A stretch of DNA of 64,000 nucleotides from Bradyrhizobium altum (GCF_020889705.1 NZ_JACMYP010000006.1:25220-89219); one strand, 5' to 3'. Numbered from the stretch's first letter, positions 26,468 through 35,629 are shown. Numbers and translations: made by a program. The notes: generated by a model from the letters alone, not told the origin.

Positions 26468-26595
26468 GGTTCTTCAAGTGGTGCGCCGGTCATGGCGCAG
26501 CGAATCGGTTGCTCTGACTATGCCACGGATGGGCTGCCAAATGGGGGCGGCCGCGCCTTCAGGGCCCAGCCGCCTGTGTAGATAGGAGCCCGCGA

Positions 26596-26963
26596 TTACG
26601 CCTGCGAGGTGCGAAATACAACGACCGTGAACAGGGCCATGGCGGCCACGACGATCAGCGATCCAACGATCGGGGCGGCTATGAATGAGTCCCCTTTCAG
26701 CAGCACCAGGGCTACACCGGCCGGGAATAGGATGCCGCCTGCAATGTGCAGCCAGGCTTGCAGCTTCGCCAACGGCGTGGCCCGGCAGCCGGGAAAACCC
26801 GGTAGTACAGGCCGAACAGGAACAGCAGCACGCCGCCGACGAGATTGAGATGGGCATGCGCCGGCCCCAACGTGAAGTCGTGCTGGATACCCATAACGAT
26901 GCCCGCGAGCATTCCGAACAACAAGACGAGAACGCCGACGCACATCATCAGTGACCCGATCAT
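26596..26963 (-). pseudogene. Small membrane protein with AHAHLNL motif, broken by a frameshift
   Basis: The first frame (start ATG at 26963, AAGGA upstream) gives three hydrophobic stretches and the motif GPAHAHLNLVGGVLLFLFGLYYR. After FPAAG it loses similarity, while the next frame continues ATPLAKLQAWLHIAGGILFPAG and ends at 26596 with a last membrane helix. Together they make one protein of about 120 residues with four membrane segments and conserved histidines (AHAH, WLH), resembling a conserved family related to haem-copper-oxidase-like small proteins. Adding one base near 26779-26790 (minus-strand GGGCC run) restores it. It is either a true pseudogene or a one-base sequence error. Confidence 0.7.
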
Positions 26964-27151
26964 CCAGTGATTCCTTTTTCTTATAAGGGAGGTGCCAGCC
27001 AGCCCGGACCGCAGGGGCCTTGCCGGAAATCACGTTTGATCCCCGCCTTTGTGACTTGATGTCACGCAATGGGCTGGCTTACCTGTTCTTAGGCTGTGTG
27101 CCGCTACAAAGGTTCATTCAGTTTTCAACGCAGCGGAGGGCACTCGACGAG

Positions 27152-27682
27152 ATGGAAGACTTTGCGCGGGCCCTCGCCGAATTCGTCCGCCATCACCAGG
27201 CTTGGGCCGCTCCGATCGTCATGCTGCTGGCGTTCGCTGAATCGCTCGCCTTCATCTCGTTGCTGGTGCCCGCCTGGGGTGCGCTGGTTGCGATCGGCGC
27301 CCTGATCGGCGTCAGCGGGATCAGTTTCTGGCCGATCTGGATCGCGGGCGGCATCGGGGCCGCGCTCGGCGACTGGGTCTCCTACTGGTTCGGCTATCGC
27401 TACAAGGAGCAGGTCGCGCAGATGTGGCCGCTGTCGCGTTACCCCGAGATTCTGCCGCGCGGCGAGGCCTTCGTGAAGACCTGGGGCGTGCCCAGTATCT
27501 TCATCGGCCGCTTCTTCGGCCCGCTGCGTGCCTCGGTGCCGCTTGCCGCCGGCATTTTCGAGATGTCGTACTGGCAGTTCCAGATCGCCAATTTCGTCTC
27601 CGCGCTGGTCTGGTCGGCCGCGCTACTGCTGTTCGGCGACGTCATCGGCCAGGTCGTCGAGTGGATGTGGCGGGTGGTGTAG
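27152..27682 (+). CDS. DedA-family inner-membrane protein
   Basis: 176-residue polytopic membrane protein of the DedA/VTT (SNARE-associated) family, whose members act as lipid scramblases or transporters in envelope homeostasis. FAESLAFISLLVPAWGALVAIGAL, GGIGAALGDWVSYWFGYRY and the family hallmark FIGRFFGPLRASVPLAAGIFEM (F/Y-x-x-R-x-x-P...R...AG) are present. The start MEDFARALAEFVRHH at 27152 agrees with the family; an upstream TTG/ATG extension is not conserved. It stands alone before the metallo-beta-lactamase gene. Confidence 0.9.
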   Translation: MEDFARALAEFVRHHQAWAAPIVMLLAFAESLAFISLLVPAWGALVAIGALIGVSGISFWPIWIAGGIGAALGDWVSYWFGYRYKEQVAQMWPLSRYPEILPRGEAFVKTWGVPSIFIGRFFGPLRASVPLAAGIFEMSYWQFQIANFVSALVWSAALLLFGDVIGQVVEWMWRVV

Positions 27683-27833
27683 TGAGTTTCGGAATAAGGC
27701 CATGGTGCAGGGGTTAGCCGGGAGAACAATAGCGCGCGCTGTCGTCATCGCGCGAGCATCGAAACGCTGATACAACCTCGCCCCACAAGGCGAATTCACC
27801 GGGCGCATCACTATCTCGTTGGAAGGACAATAC

Positions 27834-28823
27834 ATGGAATTGACACGACGTCGCGCTCTCACCGGCGCTGCCGGTATCGCCGCCACACCGTTGCTGCCCG
27901 CCGTTCCCGCGGCCGCCGCAGCGTCCGCCGCCGACAAGCAGGCGCCGAGCTTCTATCGCTACAAGGTCGGCGACATCCTGGTCACCGCGGTGTCCGACGG
28001 CAAGAATGTCTTCAAGCTGGAAGACTCCTTCATTCCGAATGCGAAGCGGGACGACGTCAATGCTGCGCTGGAGAAGGCATTCATGCCGCGCGACATGATG
28101 ACGATCTGGTTTGCGCCGCTGGTGCTCAACACCGGCGGCAAGCTCGTGGTGATCGACACCGGCAATGGCGCACTGGCAAAGGCCGGCACGAAGGGGGCCA
28201 ATGGCTTGTTCGCCGACAATTTCGTCGCGGCCGGTTTCGATCCCAAGAATGTCGATATGGTCGTGATCTCGCACTTCCACGGCGACCACGTGAATGGCCT
28301 GCTGACCGCCGAAGGCACGCCGGCATTCCCGAACGCCGAAGTGCTGGTGCCGGCGACCGAATGGAAGTTCTGGATGGATGACGGCGAGATGAGCCGGGCG
28401 CCGGCCGGGCGCATGGCGGGCCTGTTCAAGAACAACCGCAACATCTTCGAGGCCGGCCTGAAGAAGAAGGTCACGCCTTACGAGTGGGGCAGGGAGATCG
28501 CGCCGGGCCTGACTTCGGTCGAGACCGTCGGGCATACGCCGGGCCACACCTCCTACGTGCTGGCCTCGGGCCCGGACAAGGTCTTCATCCAGTCCGACGT
28601 CACCAACAATCCGAACCTGTTCGCCACCAACCCCGGCTGGCATGCGTTCTTCGACCAGGACGGCGACGTGGCGGAGAAGACCCGCCGCCGGATCTACGAC
28701 ATGGTGGTTGCGGAGCGGCTCCAGGTGCAGGGCTTCCATTATCCGTTCCCGGGCCTCGGCAACGTGGTCAAGGACGGCGTTGGTTACCGCGTCGTGCCGG
28801 CGCCGTGGAATCCGGCGATCTGA
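27834..28823 (+). CDS. Tat-exported metallo-beta-lactamase-fold hydrolase
   Basis: 329-residue zinc hydrolase. The N-terminus ELTRRRALTGAAGIAATPLLPA is a twin-arginine signal, so the folded enzyme is predicted to be periplasmic. The metal-binding motif is ISHFHGDHVNGL (HxHxDH); later histidines are in VGHTPGHTSYV, Asp in FIQSDVTNN, and His in GFHYPFPG. The family contains lactonases, arylsulfatase-like and other hydrolases; the 'MBL-fold metallo-hydrolase' Tat proteins of Bradyrhizobium are uncharacterised. The ATG at 27834 follows GGAAGGAC. No partner gene is evident. Confidence 0.88.
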   Translation: MELTRRRALTGAAGIAATPLLPAVPAAAAASAADKQAPSFYRYKVGDILVTAVSDGKNVFKLEDSFIPNAKRDDVNAALEKAFMPRDMMTIWFAPLVLNTGGKLVVIDTGNGALAKAGTKGANGLFADNFVAAGFDPKNVDMVVISHFHGDHVNGLLTAEGTPAFPNAEVLVPATEWKFWMDDGEMSRAPAGRMAGLFKNNRNIFEAGLKKKVTPYEWGREIAPGLTSVETVGHTPGHTSYVLASGPDKVFIQSDVTNNPNLFATNPGWHAFFDQDGDVAEKTRRRIYDMVVAERLQVQGFHYPFPGLGNVVKDGVGYRVVPAPWNPAI

Positions 28824-28845
28824 ACGGTTTTTCTTGACGTCAAGG

Positions 28846-28869
28846 GGGCGCGGCCTTATAGCCGCGCCC
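28846..28869. other. GC-rich hairpin after the MBL-fold gene
   Basis: GGGCGCGGC (28846-28854), loop CTTATA, GCCGCGCCC (28861-28869): a perfect 9-bp stem 22 bp past the MBL stop. No T-run follows on either strand, so it is a stabilising or Rho-linked 3' hairpin rather than a clear intrinsic terminator. Confidence 0.5.
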
Positions 28870-29044
28870 ATGATCAACGCCGCGACCATCGTCATCGCCC
28901 GCCGCCGCCGCATTCTCGCGGTACGGGCGGTCGCTCGCGTTTAAGACCATCGCCTCTGCCGCCGGATCTCCTCCCGCGGCGCTCTCCTGAAAAAAGACAC
29001 GCGGTTCGATCTGGCGGCTCCTTCGTCATGCAGGAGTTTCGACC

Positions 29045-29716
29045 ATGTATACGCCACCGCCCTTCAAGCCTGACCGCGCCGCGAGCCTCGGCTTTGCGGA
29101 AGCGCGCGGTTTCGGCATCGCCTGCGCGTGGGACGGCGGCAAGCCGATCGCCTCCGCGCTGCCGTTCTATTTGACCTACGCCGCCGACGGCACGCCGCGG
29201 GCGCTGTTTCATGTTGCCCGTCACAATCCGCTGGTAAAGCTGGCGCACGCGGGCCCTTGGCTGCTGGCCGTCACCGGCGCGGATGCCTATGTGTCGCCGG
29301 ACTGGTATGTGTCGCCCGATCAGGTGCCGACCTGGCTCTATCAGGCCGTGCATCTGACCGGGCCGGTGCGGACCCTGTCGGACGAGGAACTTGCGGTTCA
29401 GATCGACGCGCTGAGCGCCAAGTTCGAGGACCGGCTGCTGCCGAAGAAGCCGTGGGTGTCGGGCAAGATGACCGCCGCGCGGCTGGAAGCAATGAAGAAG
29501 GCCATCGTGGGCCTCGAGATGATGGTGGAAGAGGTGGAGGGCAGTTTCAAGCTGAACCAGCACAAGTCTGAAACCGATTTCGCGGCGGTCGGCAACACGC
29601 TCGCATTACAGGCCGAAGCCGGTGCCCGGGACATCGCGGCTTTGATGCGCGAGGTGCGCCCGCAGGCTTTCGCGATGATACAGGCCGAGATGACTACGCT
29701 TCCGAGGAGCGAGTAA
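29045..29716 (+). CDS. FMN-binding PaiB-like protein
   Basis: 223 residues of the PaiB/FMN-binding split-barrel family, annotated as negative transcriptional regulators in Bacillus but with no DNA-binding domain. MYTPPPFKPDR at the N-terminus, HVARHNPLVK, AYVSPDWYVSPDQVPTWLYQAVHLTG and KFEDRLLPKKPW are family hallmarks. GAGTTTCG and AGGAG precede the ATG at 29045. Its stop overlaps the argC start (TAATG at 29714-29718), so the two are probably translationally coupled, although a functional link to arginine synthesis is not obvious. Confidence 0.85.
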   Translation: MYTPPPFKPDRAASLGFAEARGFGIACAWDGGKPIASALPFYLTYAADGTPRALFHVARHNPLVKLAHAGPWLLAVTGADAYVSPDWYVSPDQVPTWLYQAVHLTGPVRTLSDEELAVQIDALSAKFEDRLLPKKPWVSGKMTAARLEAMKKAIVGLEMMVEEVEGSFKLNQHKSETDFAAVGNTLALQAEAGARDIAALMREVRPQAFAMIQAEMTTLPRSE

Positions 29717-30762
29717 TGACGAAGAAGAAAATCGGAATTTTGGGCGCGTCCGGCTACACCGGCGCCGACGCGGTGCGCCTGTTGGCGCGACACCCGAATG
29801 CCGAAATCACCGCGCTTACCGCCAACACCCATGCCGGCAAGGCGATGAGCGAGGTGTTTCCGCACTTCTTCATGCTCGACCTGCCAAAACTCGTGGAATG
29901 GGAAAAAGTCGACTGGACGCGGCTCGATGCCGCGTTCTGCGGACTGCCGCATGGGACGACGCAGGAGATCATCGCCGCGGTGCTGAAAGCCAATCCCAGA
30001 ATCAAGATCCTCGATATGTCCGCGGATTTCCGGCTGCGCAACAAAGACAGCTACGCGCAATGGTACGGCCATGAGCACCGGGCGCTCGAATTGCAGGACG
30101 AGGCCGTCTATGGGCTGACCGAACTCTACCGGGAGAAGGTCACGGCCGCGCGGCTGGTGGCCTGTCCCGGCTGCTATCCGACGGCGGTGCTGCTGGCGCT
30201 TGTTCCGCTGGCGAAGGCAAAGCTGATTGACGTCGACGATATCGTCATCGACGCAAAGTCGGGCGTCACCGGCGCCGGACGCGGACTGAAGCAGAACACG
30301 CTGTTCAGCGAGGCCGGCGAAGGGTTGTCGCCCTATTCGATCGGAAGCCATCGACACTCGGCGGAGATCGAGCAGGAGATCGGCGCAGCCGCTGGCTCGG
30401 CTGTGACAGTGAACTTCACCCCGCATCTCATTCCGATGGCGCGGGGTGAGTTCTGCACATCTTATGTCAAGCTCAACGGGGCTACGCCCGACGATTTGCG
30501 CGCCGAGCTGGAAAAGGCCTACGCCAACGAGCCGTTCGTATATGTGACGAAGAAGGGCGTGCTACCACAGACGCAGAACGTGCGCGGTTCGAATTACGTT
30601 CAGATCGGCGTCGTCGCCGACCGGATCAAGAACCGCGCCATCGTGCTCTCGACGCTCGATAATCTTGTGAAGGGGTCGGCCGGACAGGCGATCCAGAATA
30701 TGAACCTGATGTTCGGCTTGCCCGAAACCACCGGGCTGGAGCAGATCGCGCTGTTTCCGTGA
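29716..30762 (+). CDS. argC: N-acetyl-gamma-glutamyl-phosphate reductase, long type
   Basis: 348-residue NADP-dependent enzyme that reduces N-acetylglutamyl phosphate to the semialdehyde, the third step of arginine synthesis. GILGASGYTGADAVRLLARHP is the nucleotide-binding start. The catalytic Cys is in ACPGCYPTAVLLAL, and the conserved His in GSHRHSAEIEQE. The length and insert pattern fit ArgC type 1. A second, shorter argC of type 2 lies 121 bp downstream, so this genome carries both versions side by side. GAGGAG precedes the ATG. Confidence 0.93.
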   Translation: MTKKKIGILGASGYTGADAVRLLARHPNAEITALTANTHAGKAMSEVFPHFFMLDLPKLVEWEKVDWTRLDAAFCGLPHGTTQEIIAAVLKANPRIKILDMSADFRLRNKDSYAQWYGHEHRALELQDEAVYGLTELYREKVTAARLVACPGCYPTAVLLALVPLAKAKLIDVDDIVIDAKSGVTGAGRGLKQNTLFSEAGEGLSPYSIGSHRHSAEIEQEIGAAAGSAVTVNFTPHLIPMARGEFCTSYVKLNGATPDDLRAELEKAYANEPFVYVTKKGVLPQTQNVRGSNYVQIGVVADRIKNRAIVLSTLDNLVKGSAGQAIQNMNLMFGLPETTGLEQIALFP

Positions 30763-30883
30763 GCGGGGGTTGTTGTCGTGGACCAGGATGCGCTCAATCT
30801 AGGGATAACAGCCCCGGATCGGCAGCGGAGGTGCGGCCAGACGTGTTAGCAAACGAAACGAACGAGCTCGAAAGGAGCATGTC

Positions 30884-31864
30884 ATGACCGTCACCGATAC
30901 CAACCAGCCGAAAGCCAACAGCGGTGCGATCAAGGCCACCGTGTTCGTAGACGGGGCGTCCGGCACCACCGGCCTCGGCATCCAAGAGCGGCTGCACTCC
31001 ATTGGTGACGTCGCGGTGAAGCACATCGCCGACGACAAGCGGAAGGACGCAGGCGCCAAGCGTGCGCTGATGGAGCAGGTGGATCTCGTGATCCTCTGCC
31101 TGCCCGACGAGGCCGCCAAGGAGACCGTCGCGTTGATCGACACGATGGGCAATTCGGCGCCGAAGGTGCTCGATGCGTCGACCGCCTATCGCGTCGCGCC
31201 CGACTGGGCCTACGGTTTCGCCGAGCTCGCGCCCGACCAGGCCGACAAGATCCGCAATGCGCAGAAGGTCTCCAATCCGGGCTGCTATCCGACCGGTGCG
31301 ATCGCGCTGCTGCGGCCGATCGTCGATGCCGGCCTGCTGCCCGCGGACTATCCCGTCACCGTCAACGCGGTGAGCGGCTATTCGGGCGGCGGCAAGTCGA
31401 TGATCGCGAGCTTCGAGGACGGCTCGGCGCCGGCCTTCGAGCTCTATGGCCTCGGCTTCGAGCACAAGCACGTGCCGGAGATGCAGCTTTACTCGCATCT
31501 GACGCGGCGGCCGATCTTCATCCCGTCGGTCGGCAACTACCGGCAGGGCATGCTGGTCTCGGTACCGCTGCAGCTCGACACGTTGCCGGGCAAGCCGACC
31601 GGCGCCGACCTGCAGGCTGTTCTGGCGAAGTGGTATGCCGGCAGCAAACACGTCTCGGCGATGCCGCTGCAAAACGAAGCGGCGAAGGGCGGCCGGATCG
31701 AGCCGGAGGCGCTCAATGAGACCAACCAGCTCGAGCTTTATGTGTTCGCCAGCGACAAGCATCGCCAGGCGGTGCTGGTTGCCCGGCTCGACAATCTGGG
31801 CAAGGGCGCCTCGGGCGCCGCGGTGCAGAACATGCGGCTGATGCTCGGGCTGGCCGACGGCTGA
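30884..31864 (+). CDS. argC: N-acetyl-gamma-glutamyl-phosphate reductase, short type
   Basis: 326 residues. FVDGASGTTGLGIQERL is the dinucleotide-binding start, the catalytic Cys is in SNPGCYPTGAIALL, and the C-terminal GASGAAVQNMRLMLGL is conserved in ArgC type 2. It is clearly a different subfamily from the gene at 29716 (which has DKRKD-less spacing and longer inserts). AAAGGAG precedes the ATG at 30884. Both enzymes appear intact; division of labour could be arginine synthesis versus a related N-acetyl amino-acid pathway, which is inference. Confidence 0.92.
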   Translation: MTVTDTNQPKANSGAIKATVFVDGASGTTGLGIQERLHSIGDVAVKHIADDKRKDAGAKRALMEQVDLVILCLPDEAAKETVALIDTMGNSAPKVLDASTAYRVAPDWAYGFAELAPDQADKIRNAQKVSNPGCYPTGAIALLRPIVDAGLLPADYPVTVNAVSGYSGGGKSMIASFEDGSAPAFELYGLGFEHKHVPEMQLYSHLTRRPIFIPSVGNYRQGMLVSVPLQLDTLPGKPTGADLQAVLAKWYAGSKHVSAMPLQNEAAKGGRIEPEALNETNQLELYVFASDKHRQAVLVARLDNLGKGASGAAVQNMRLMLGLADG

Positions 31865-31880
31865 TGGCGAGGGGCGCATC

Positions 31881-32474
31881 GTGGACGACGCCACGCTGCA
31901 ATTCTACCGGCGCAATGCCGAGGCCTATGCCGGGTGGGCGAAAGCACCGTCCGCCCGGCTGACAGGTTTTCTCAAGCTGCTGCCGCCAGGAGGCGCGATC
32001 CTCGAACTCGGCTGCGGTGCCGGCAATCATGCCGCGGTCATGCTCGCCGAAGGCTTCGTGCTGCGCGCGACCGACGGCTCACCCGAGATGGCTGACGTCG
32101 CGGCGCGCCGCATCAACCATCCCGTTGAGGCGATGCTGTTCGATGAGCTCGAGGATCGTGGGGCTTATGACGGCGTCTGGGCCAGCGCCTGCCTGCTGCA
32201 TGTGCCGCGCGACGAACTGGTCGGCATCCTCGGCCGCATCCATCGGGCGCTGAAACCCGGCGGCATCTTCTACGCGAGCTACAAGATCGGCCATGGCGAT
32301 GGCCGCGACAGCATCGGCCGCTACTACAATTATCCCGCGACCGACTGGCTGGCGGCGACCTACGCCGAGTCCGGGGCGTGGACCCAAGTCTCGTCCGACA
32401 CCGGCGAGATCAAGAGTTTCGACGAGGCGCCGGCGACGATGCTGCACATCGTGGTGCGCAAGGGCGAGGAATAG
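31881..32474 (+). CDS. Class I SAM-dependent methyltransferase
   Basis: 197-residue Rossmann-fold methyltransferase. Motif I is ILELGCGAGNHAAVM (about residues 40-54), an acidic residue lies in RATDGSPEM, and YDGVWASACLLHVPRDEL with RIHRALKPGGIFYASYK forms the post-I/IV region. The start is GTG at 31881 with GAGGGG eight bases before. It begins 17 bp after the argC stop on the same strand and may be cotranscribed. The substrate is unknown; the family includes small-molecule and tellurite-resistance-like enzymes. Confidence 0.85.
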   Translation: MDDATLQFYRRNAEAYAGWAKAPSARLTGFLKLLPPGGAILELGCGAGNHAAVMLAEGFVLRATDGSPEMADVAARRINHPVEAMLFDELEDRGAYDGVWASACLLHVPRDELVGILGRIHRALKPGGIFYASYKIGHGDGRDSIGRYYNYPATDWLAATYAESGAWTQVSSDTGEIKSFDEAPATMLHIVVRKGEE

Positions 32475-32515
32475 CGCCGGCGCGGCCATCACCGCCGCCG
32501 GCGCGAATGTGTTGC

Positions 32516-32914
32516 TCAGACGATCTTGAAGATCGCGAGCGCCAGCACCGCCTGGGCGATGAAACCGACCGTGAAGGCCAGGGTGCGGAACACCGGCAGG
32601 CCGAGCGTGTAGACGATCAGATGCGCGACGCGGGCCCAGAAGTAGACGGCGCAGGCCAGCACGGTCCATTTGGTGGAATAGTCGGCCGCGTTCAGGATCA
32701 AGACCAGCGGCGCGAAGATCACGAGATTCTCGACCGCGTTGTCGTGGGCGAACATCAGCCGGTTGGCCCATTCCGCATGCGGCTTGTCGGTGCGCGAGGG
32801 ATTGCCCATGGCGCCGGAGAGGCCGCGCACCTGGCAGCGGTTGATGATGTAGGGAATCCACAGCAGCCCGGTCAGGATCACCGTCAGCGACAGCCAGAAC
32901 AGTTCGCGCGTCAT
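32516..32914 (-). CDS. MAPEG-family membrane protein
   Basis: 132-residue inner-membrane protein with four helices. RTDKPHAEWANRLMFAHDNAVENLVIFAPLV is the MAPEG signature region (HxxxxENL), and YFWARVAHLIVYTLGLP matches the C-terminal part. MAPEG proteins include glutathione-dependent transferases, but the bacterial subfamily represented here is not biochemically defined. The ATG at 32914 is preceded by GAGGGGGAGA on the minus strand. It is convergent with the methyltransferase gene. Confidence 0.85.
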   Translation of the reverse strand: MTRELFWLSLTVILTGLLWIPYIINRCQVRGLSGAMGNPSRTDKPHAEWANRLMFAHDNAVENLVIFAPLVLILNAADYSTKWTVLACAVYFWARVAHLIVYTLGLPVFRTLAFTVGFIAQAVLALAIFKIV

Positions 32915-32975
32915 CGTCTCCCCCTCACGTGAATTCGATTCCCGACCGTCGGGACCATCTGTTTATAGCTGAGCG

Positions 32976-33029
32976 GAAGACTTGGCGCTACGCGAAGACT
33001 TTGCGGTACGCGAAGACTTGGCGCTACGC
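32976..33029. repeat. Three tandem 18-bp repeats spanning the phaC stop codon
   Basis: Units at 32976-32993, 32994-33011 and 33012-33029 read gaagacttggcgctacgc with two changes in the middle copy. On the minus strand each outer unit contains TAG in the phaC frame, so the array duplicates the end of the gene; the stop at 33024-33026 is in the first-read unit. Confidence 0.85.
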
Positions 33030-34832
33030 GCGGACGCGGACATAGCTGCCCGGAGCGTCCTCGAGCACCGACGCCCCGTTCGAGCCCACAATGCGCGCCG
33101 GCACCATCTCCGGATCATGGCTTTCCAGCCAGCCGCGCCAGTCGGGCCACCACGATCCCTTGTGTTCCTCGGCGCCCTTCAGCCAGTCGGCGAGCTTCAT
33201 GTCCTTGATGTTGTCGTTGGTCCAGTACTGGTACTTCTTCGAGGCCGGCGGATTGACCACGCCGGCGATATGGCCGGAGCCGGACAGCACATATCTCACC
33301 GGGCCGCCGAAGAACTGCGAGCCGTAGAGCACCGATTCCGCCGGCGCGATGTGATCCTCGCGTGCCGCGAGGTTGTAGACCGGCACCTTCACCTTCGACA
33401 GATCGAGCAGCGTGTTGTCGAGCACCATCGTGCCGGTCGACAGCCGGTTCTCCAGATAGCAGTTGCGCAGATAGTAGGAGTGGTTCGACGAGGGCATCCT
33501 CGTCGCGTCCGAATTCCAGTGCAGGAGGTCGAATGAGGAGGGCGACTGGCCCTTCAGATAATTGTTCACGACATACGACCAGATCAGGTCGTTCGAGCGC
33601 AGCATGTTGAAGGCCATCGCCATCTTGCTGCCTTCGAGGACGCCGGATTCCTGCATATCGCGTTCCAGCGCCGAGATCTGGTCCTCGTCGACGAACACCA
33701 GAAGGTCGCCGGCGTGGGTGAAGTCGACCTGCGCGGCAAAGAACGTCGCCGACGTCACGCGCTGGCGGCGCTTCTCGGCGAGATAGGCGAGCGTCGAGGC
33801 GAGCATGGTGCCGCCGACGCAATAGCCGGCGGTGTGCACCTTCATCTCGCCGGTGACCTTCTCGATCACGTCCATCGCCGTGAGCGGGCCTTCGGCCATG
33901 TAGTCGGCCCAGGTCTTCTTGCCGAGCTCCTTGTCCGGATTGACCCAGGAGATCACGAACACCGTAATGCCTTGGTCGACGCACCATTTGACGTAGGATT
34001 TCTCGGGGCGCAGATCGAGGATGTAGAACTTGTTGATCCATGGCGGCACGATCAGGAGCGGCGTGCGCAGCACGTTCTCCGTCGCCGGCGAATACTGGAT
34101 CAGCTGCATCAGCTCGTTCTGGTAGATCACCTTGCCCGGCGTCGTCGCCATGTTGACGCCGACCTCAAGGTTGCTCGAATCGGACTGGCGGATCCGCAGC
34201 GTGCCGTGGCCGGCCTCGATATCCTCGGCCAGCATCTTCATGCCACGGACCAGATTGTCGCCATTGGTCTCGACGGTGGCGCGCAGCACTTCCGGATTGG
34301 TCAGCACGAAATTCGATGGCGCCAGCGCGTTGGTGATCTGCTGGACGTAGAATTCGGCCTTCTTGCGGGTGTGCGGATCGATTCCGTCGGCGTCGTGGAC
34401 CAGCTGCTGCGCCCATTTCGCGGTCAGCAGATAAAGCTGGAGGATGAAGTCGAAGAACTGATTCGACTTCCACTCCGGATCCTGGAAGCGCTTGTCGCGC
34501 GGGGCCGGCGCGATCGCGGGCTTGGCATCGGCTTCGCCGGCCATGCGGCGCACGGCCGATCCCCAGAGATCGAGGTAATCCTTGCCGAGCTGCATCTGCA
34601 GCGAGGAGGCGCGCTCCTTGTCAGCCAGCCAGTATTCGGCGATCACGCTGAAGGTCTTGATGACCTCACCGAGCTCGTTCGGCGGCTTGTCGCGGACTTC
34701 CCCGGTCTGGCGCGGCTTGAGATAGGCTGCCAGCGCCTGGCCGCTGCTCTCCATCGCCCGCGCGATGTTCATGGCGAAGGCTTCGGCGTTGAATTTCGGG
34801 GCGGCTTGGGTGTCGGTACTGACGTTGCTCAT
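33024..34832 (-). CDS. phaC: Class I poly(3-hydroxyalkanoate) synthase
   Basis: About 602-residue PHA synthase that polymerises 3-hydroxyacyl-CoA into storage granules. The lipase-like box with nucleophilic Cys is AGYCVGGTML. The catalytic Asp is in AAREDHIAPAES, and the His in SGSGHIAGVVNPP. PPWINKFYILDLRPEKSYVKWC is a family hallmark, and the N-terminal 200 residues are the class I-specific helical domain. MSNVSTDTQ at 34832 is taken as start; an in-frame ATG at 34868 would add 12 residues, and neither has a good Shine-Dalgarno. Three tandem 18-bp repeats overlap its stop codon. It stands alone, without phaA, phaB or phasin genes nearby. Confidence 0.93.
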   Translation of the reverse strand: MSNVSTDTQAAPKFNAEAFAMNIARAMESSGQALAAYLKPRQTGEVRDKPPNELGEVIKTFSVIAEYWLADKERASSLQMQLGKDYLDLWGSAVRRMAGEADAKPAIAPAPRDKRFQDPEWKSNQFFDFILQLYLLTAKWAQQLVHDADGIDPHTRKKAEFYVQQITNALAPSNFVLTNPEVLRATVETNGDNLVRGMKMLAEDIEAGHGTLRIRQSDSSNLEVGVNMATTPGKVIYQNELMQLIQYSPATENVLRTPLLIVPPWINKFYILDLRPEKSYVKWCVDQGITVFVISWVNPDKELGKKTWADYMAEGPLTAMDVIEKVTGEMKVHTAGYCVGGTMLASTLAYLAEKRRQRVTSATFFAAQVDFTHAGDLLVFVDEDQISALERDMQESGVLEGSKMAMAFNMLRSNDLIWSYVVNNYLKGQSPSSFDLLHWNSDATRMPSSNHSYYLRNCYLENRLSTGTMVLDNTLLDLSKVKVPVYNLAAREDHIAPAESVLYGSQFFGGPVRYVLSGSGHIAGVVNPPASKKYQYWTNDNIKDMKLADWLKGAEEHKGSWWPDWRGWLESHDPEMVPARIVGSNGASVLEDAPGSYVRVRA

Positions 34833-35126
34833 CTGAGGGACAATATCGCGTCGTTTGGAGGGCGTCATCGCGCGGTGCGGTAGCGAGAATCGGTCAAAAG
34901 CCGATGTTTCGCTCTGTTGCGGTGCGATAAAGAAATCTTTGTTCCGTCATATTGAAGCCTCAGGGGTCGCTTTTGGTGTTCCCGCTTTAAGCGTTTCGGG
35001 CGACAATGGTTTGAAACGTCTAAAGCTGGGATTAGATGCAGCGGGGACGCTGCAAGGCTCGTACCAGTGCGACCCGTGTCGGCAATGTGCGACGTGCGCG
35101 CTAGCTTGTTGGGGACAATTCGGCGC

Positions 35127-35414
35127 ATGCCGATCGATCGAATGAACAGGGGGCTCGCGGCCGCAGCGCTGCTCGCGTCGATGCTGGCGCTGAGCGGGTG
35201 CTCGAGCACGATTGCCGATATGGCCATGCCGGCCGATGCGCCGGCGCGGCCAAAGGATGCCAACGGCTACCTCCCGGTCCACGATATTCCGCCCGATCGC
35301 GCCGATCCGACGATCAAGCCGGCGGATCAGGCCAAGATCGAGCAGGAGCTGATTGCCGCACGCGATCGCCAGGCCCAGGCTCAGGCCGCGACGGCAGCCC
35401 AAAGCGGGAAGTGA
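35127..35414 (+). CDS. Small putative lipoprotein
   Basis: About 95 residues. After MPIDRMNRG comes a hydrophobic stretch ending in a lipobox, MLALSGCSS, so the cysteine is expected to be lipidated and the mature 65-residue protein anchored in the cell envelope. The mature part is proline- and charge-rich (YLPVHDIPPDRADPT) and ends in a Gln/Ala-rich helix (ARDRQAQAQAATAAQ). The ATG at 35127 has GGGGA upstream; ATG at 35142 is an alternative. It is divergent from phaC, with about 290 bp between the two starts. Confidence 0.75.
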   Translation: MPIDRMNRGLAAAALLASMLALSGCSSTIADMAMPADAPARPKDANGYLPVHDIPPDRADPTIKPADQAKIEQELIAARDRQAQAQAATAAQSGK

Positions 35415-35629
35415 GCGCGCGAGATCGGCCGATCAGCGCTGGCGCCGCCCGGCGGCCGTGCTAAAAGAAACCCAATTCAACCGCAGATCCGGCCGCTGTC
35501 CCCAGACCGTGCGCCTGAATTCGCTCTAAATCATTGATTCAGTGCGATTTCTGTAAGAGGCCGAGCCGGCTTCCGCAAGTCAACCAAGGGGGACGATTCT
35601 GGCATTGCGGTTGTCGGAGCAAGGGTCCC

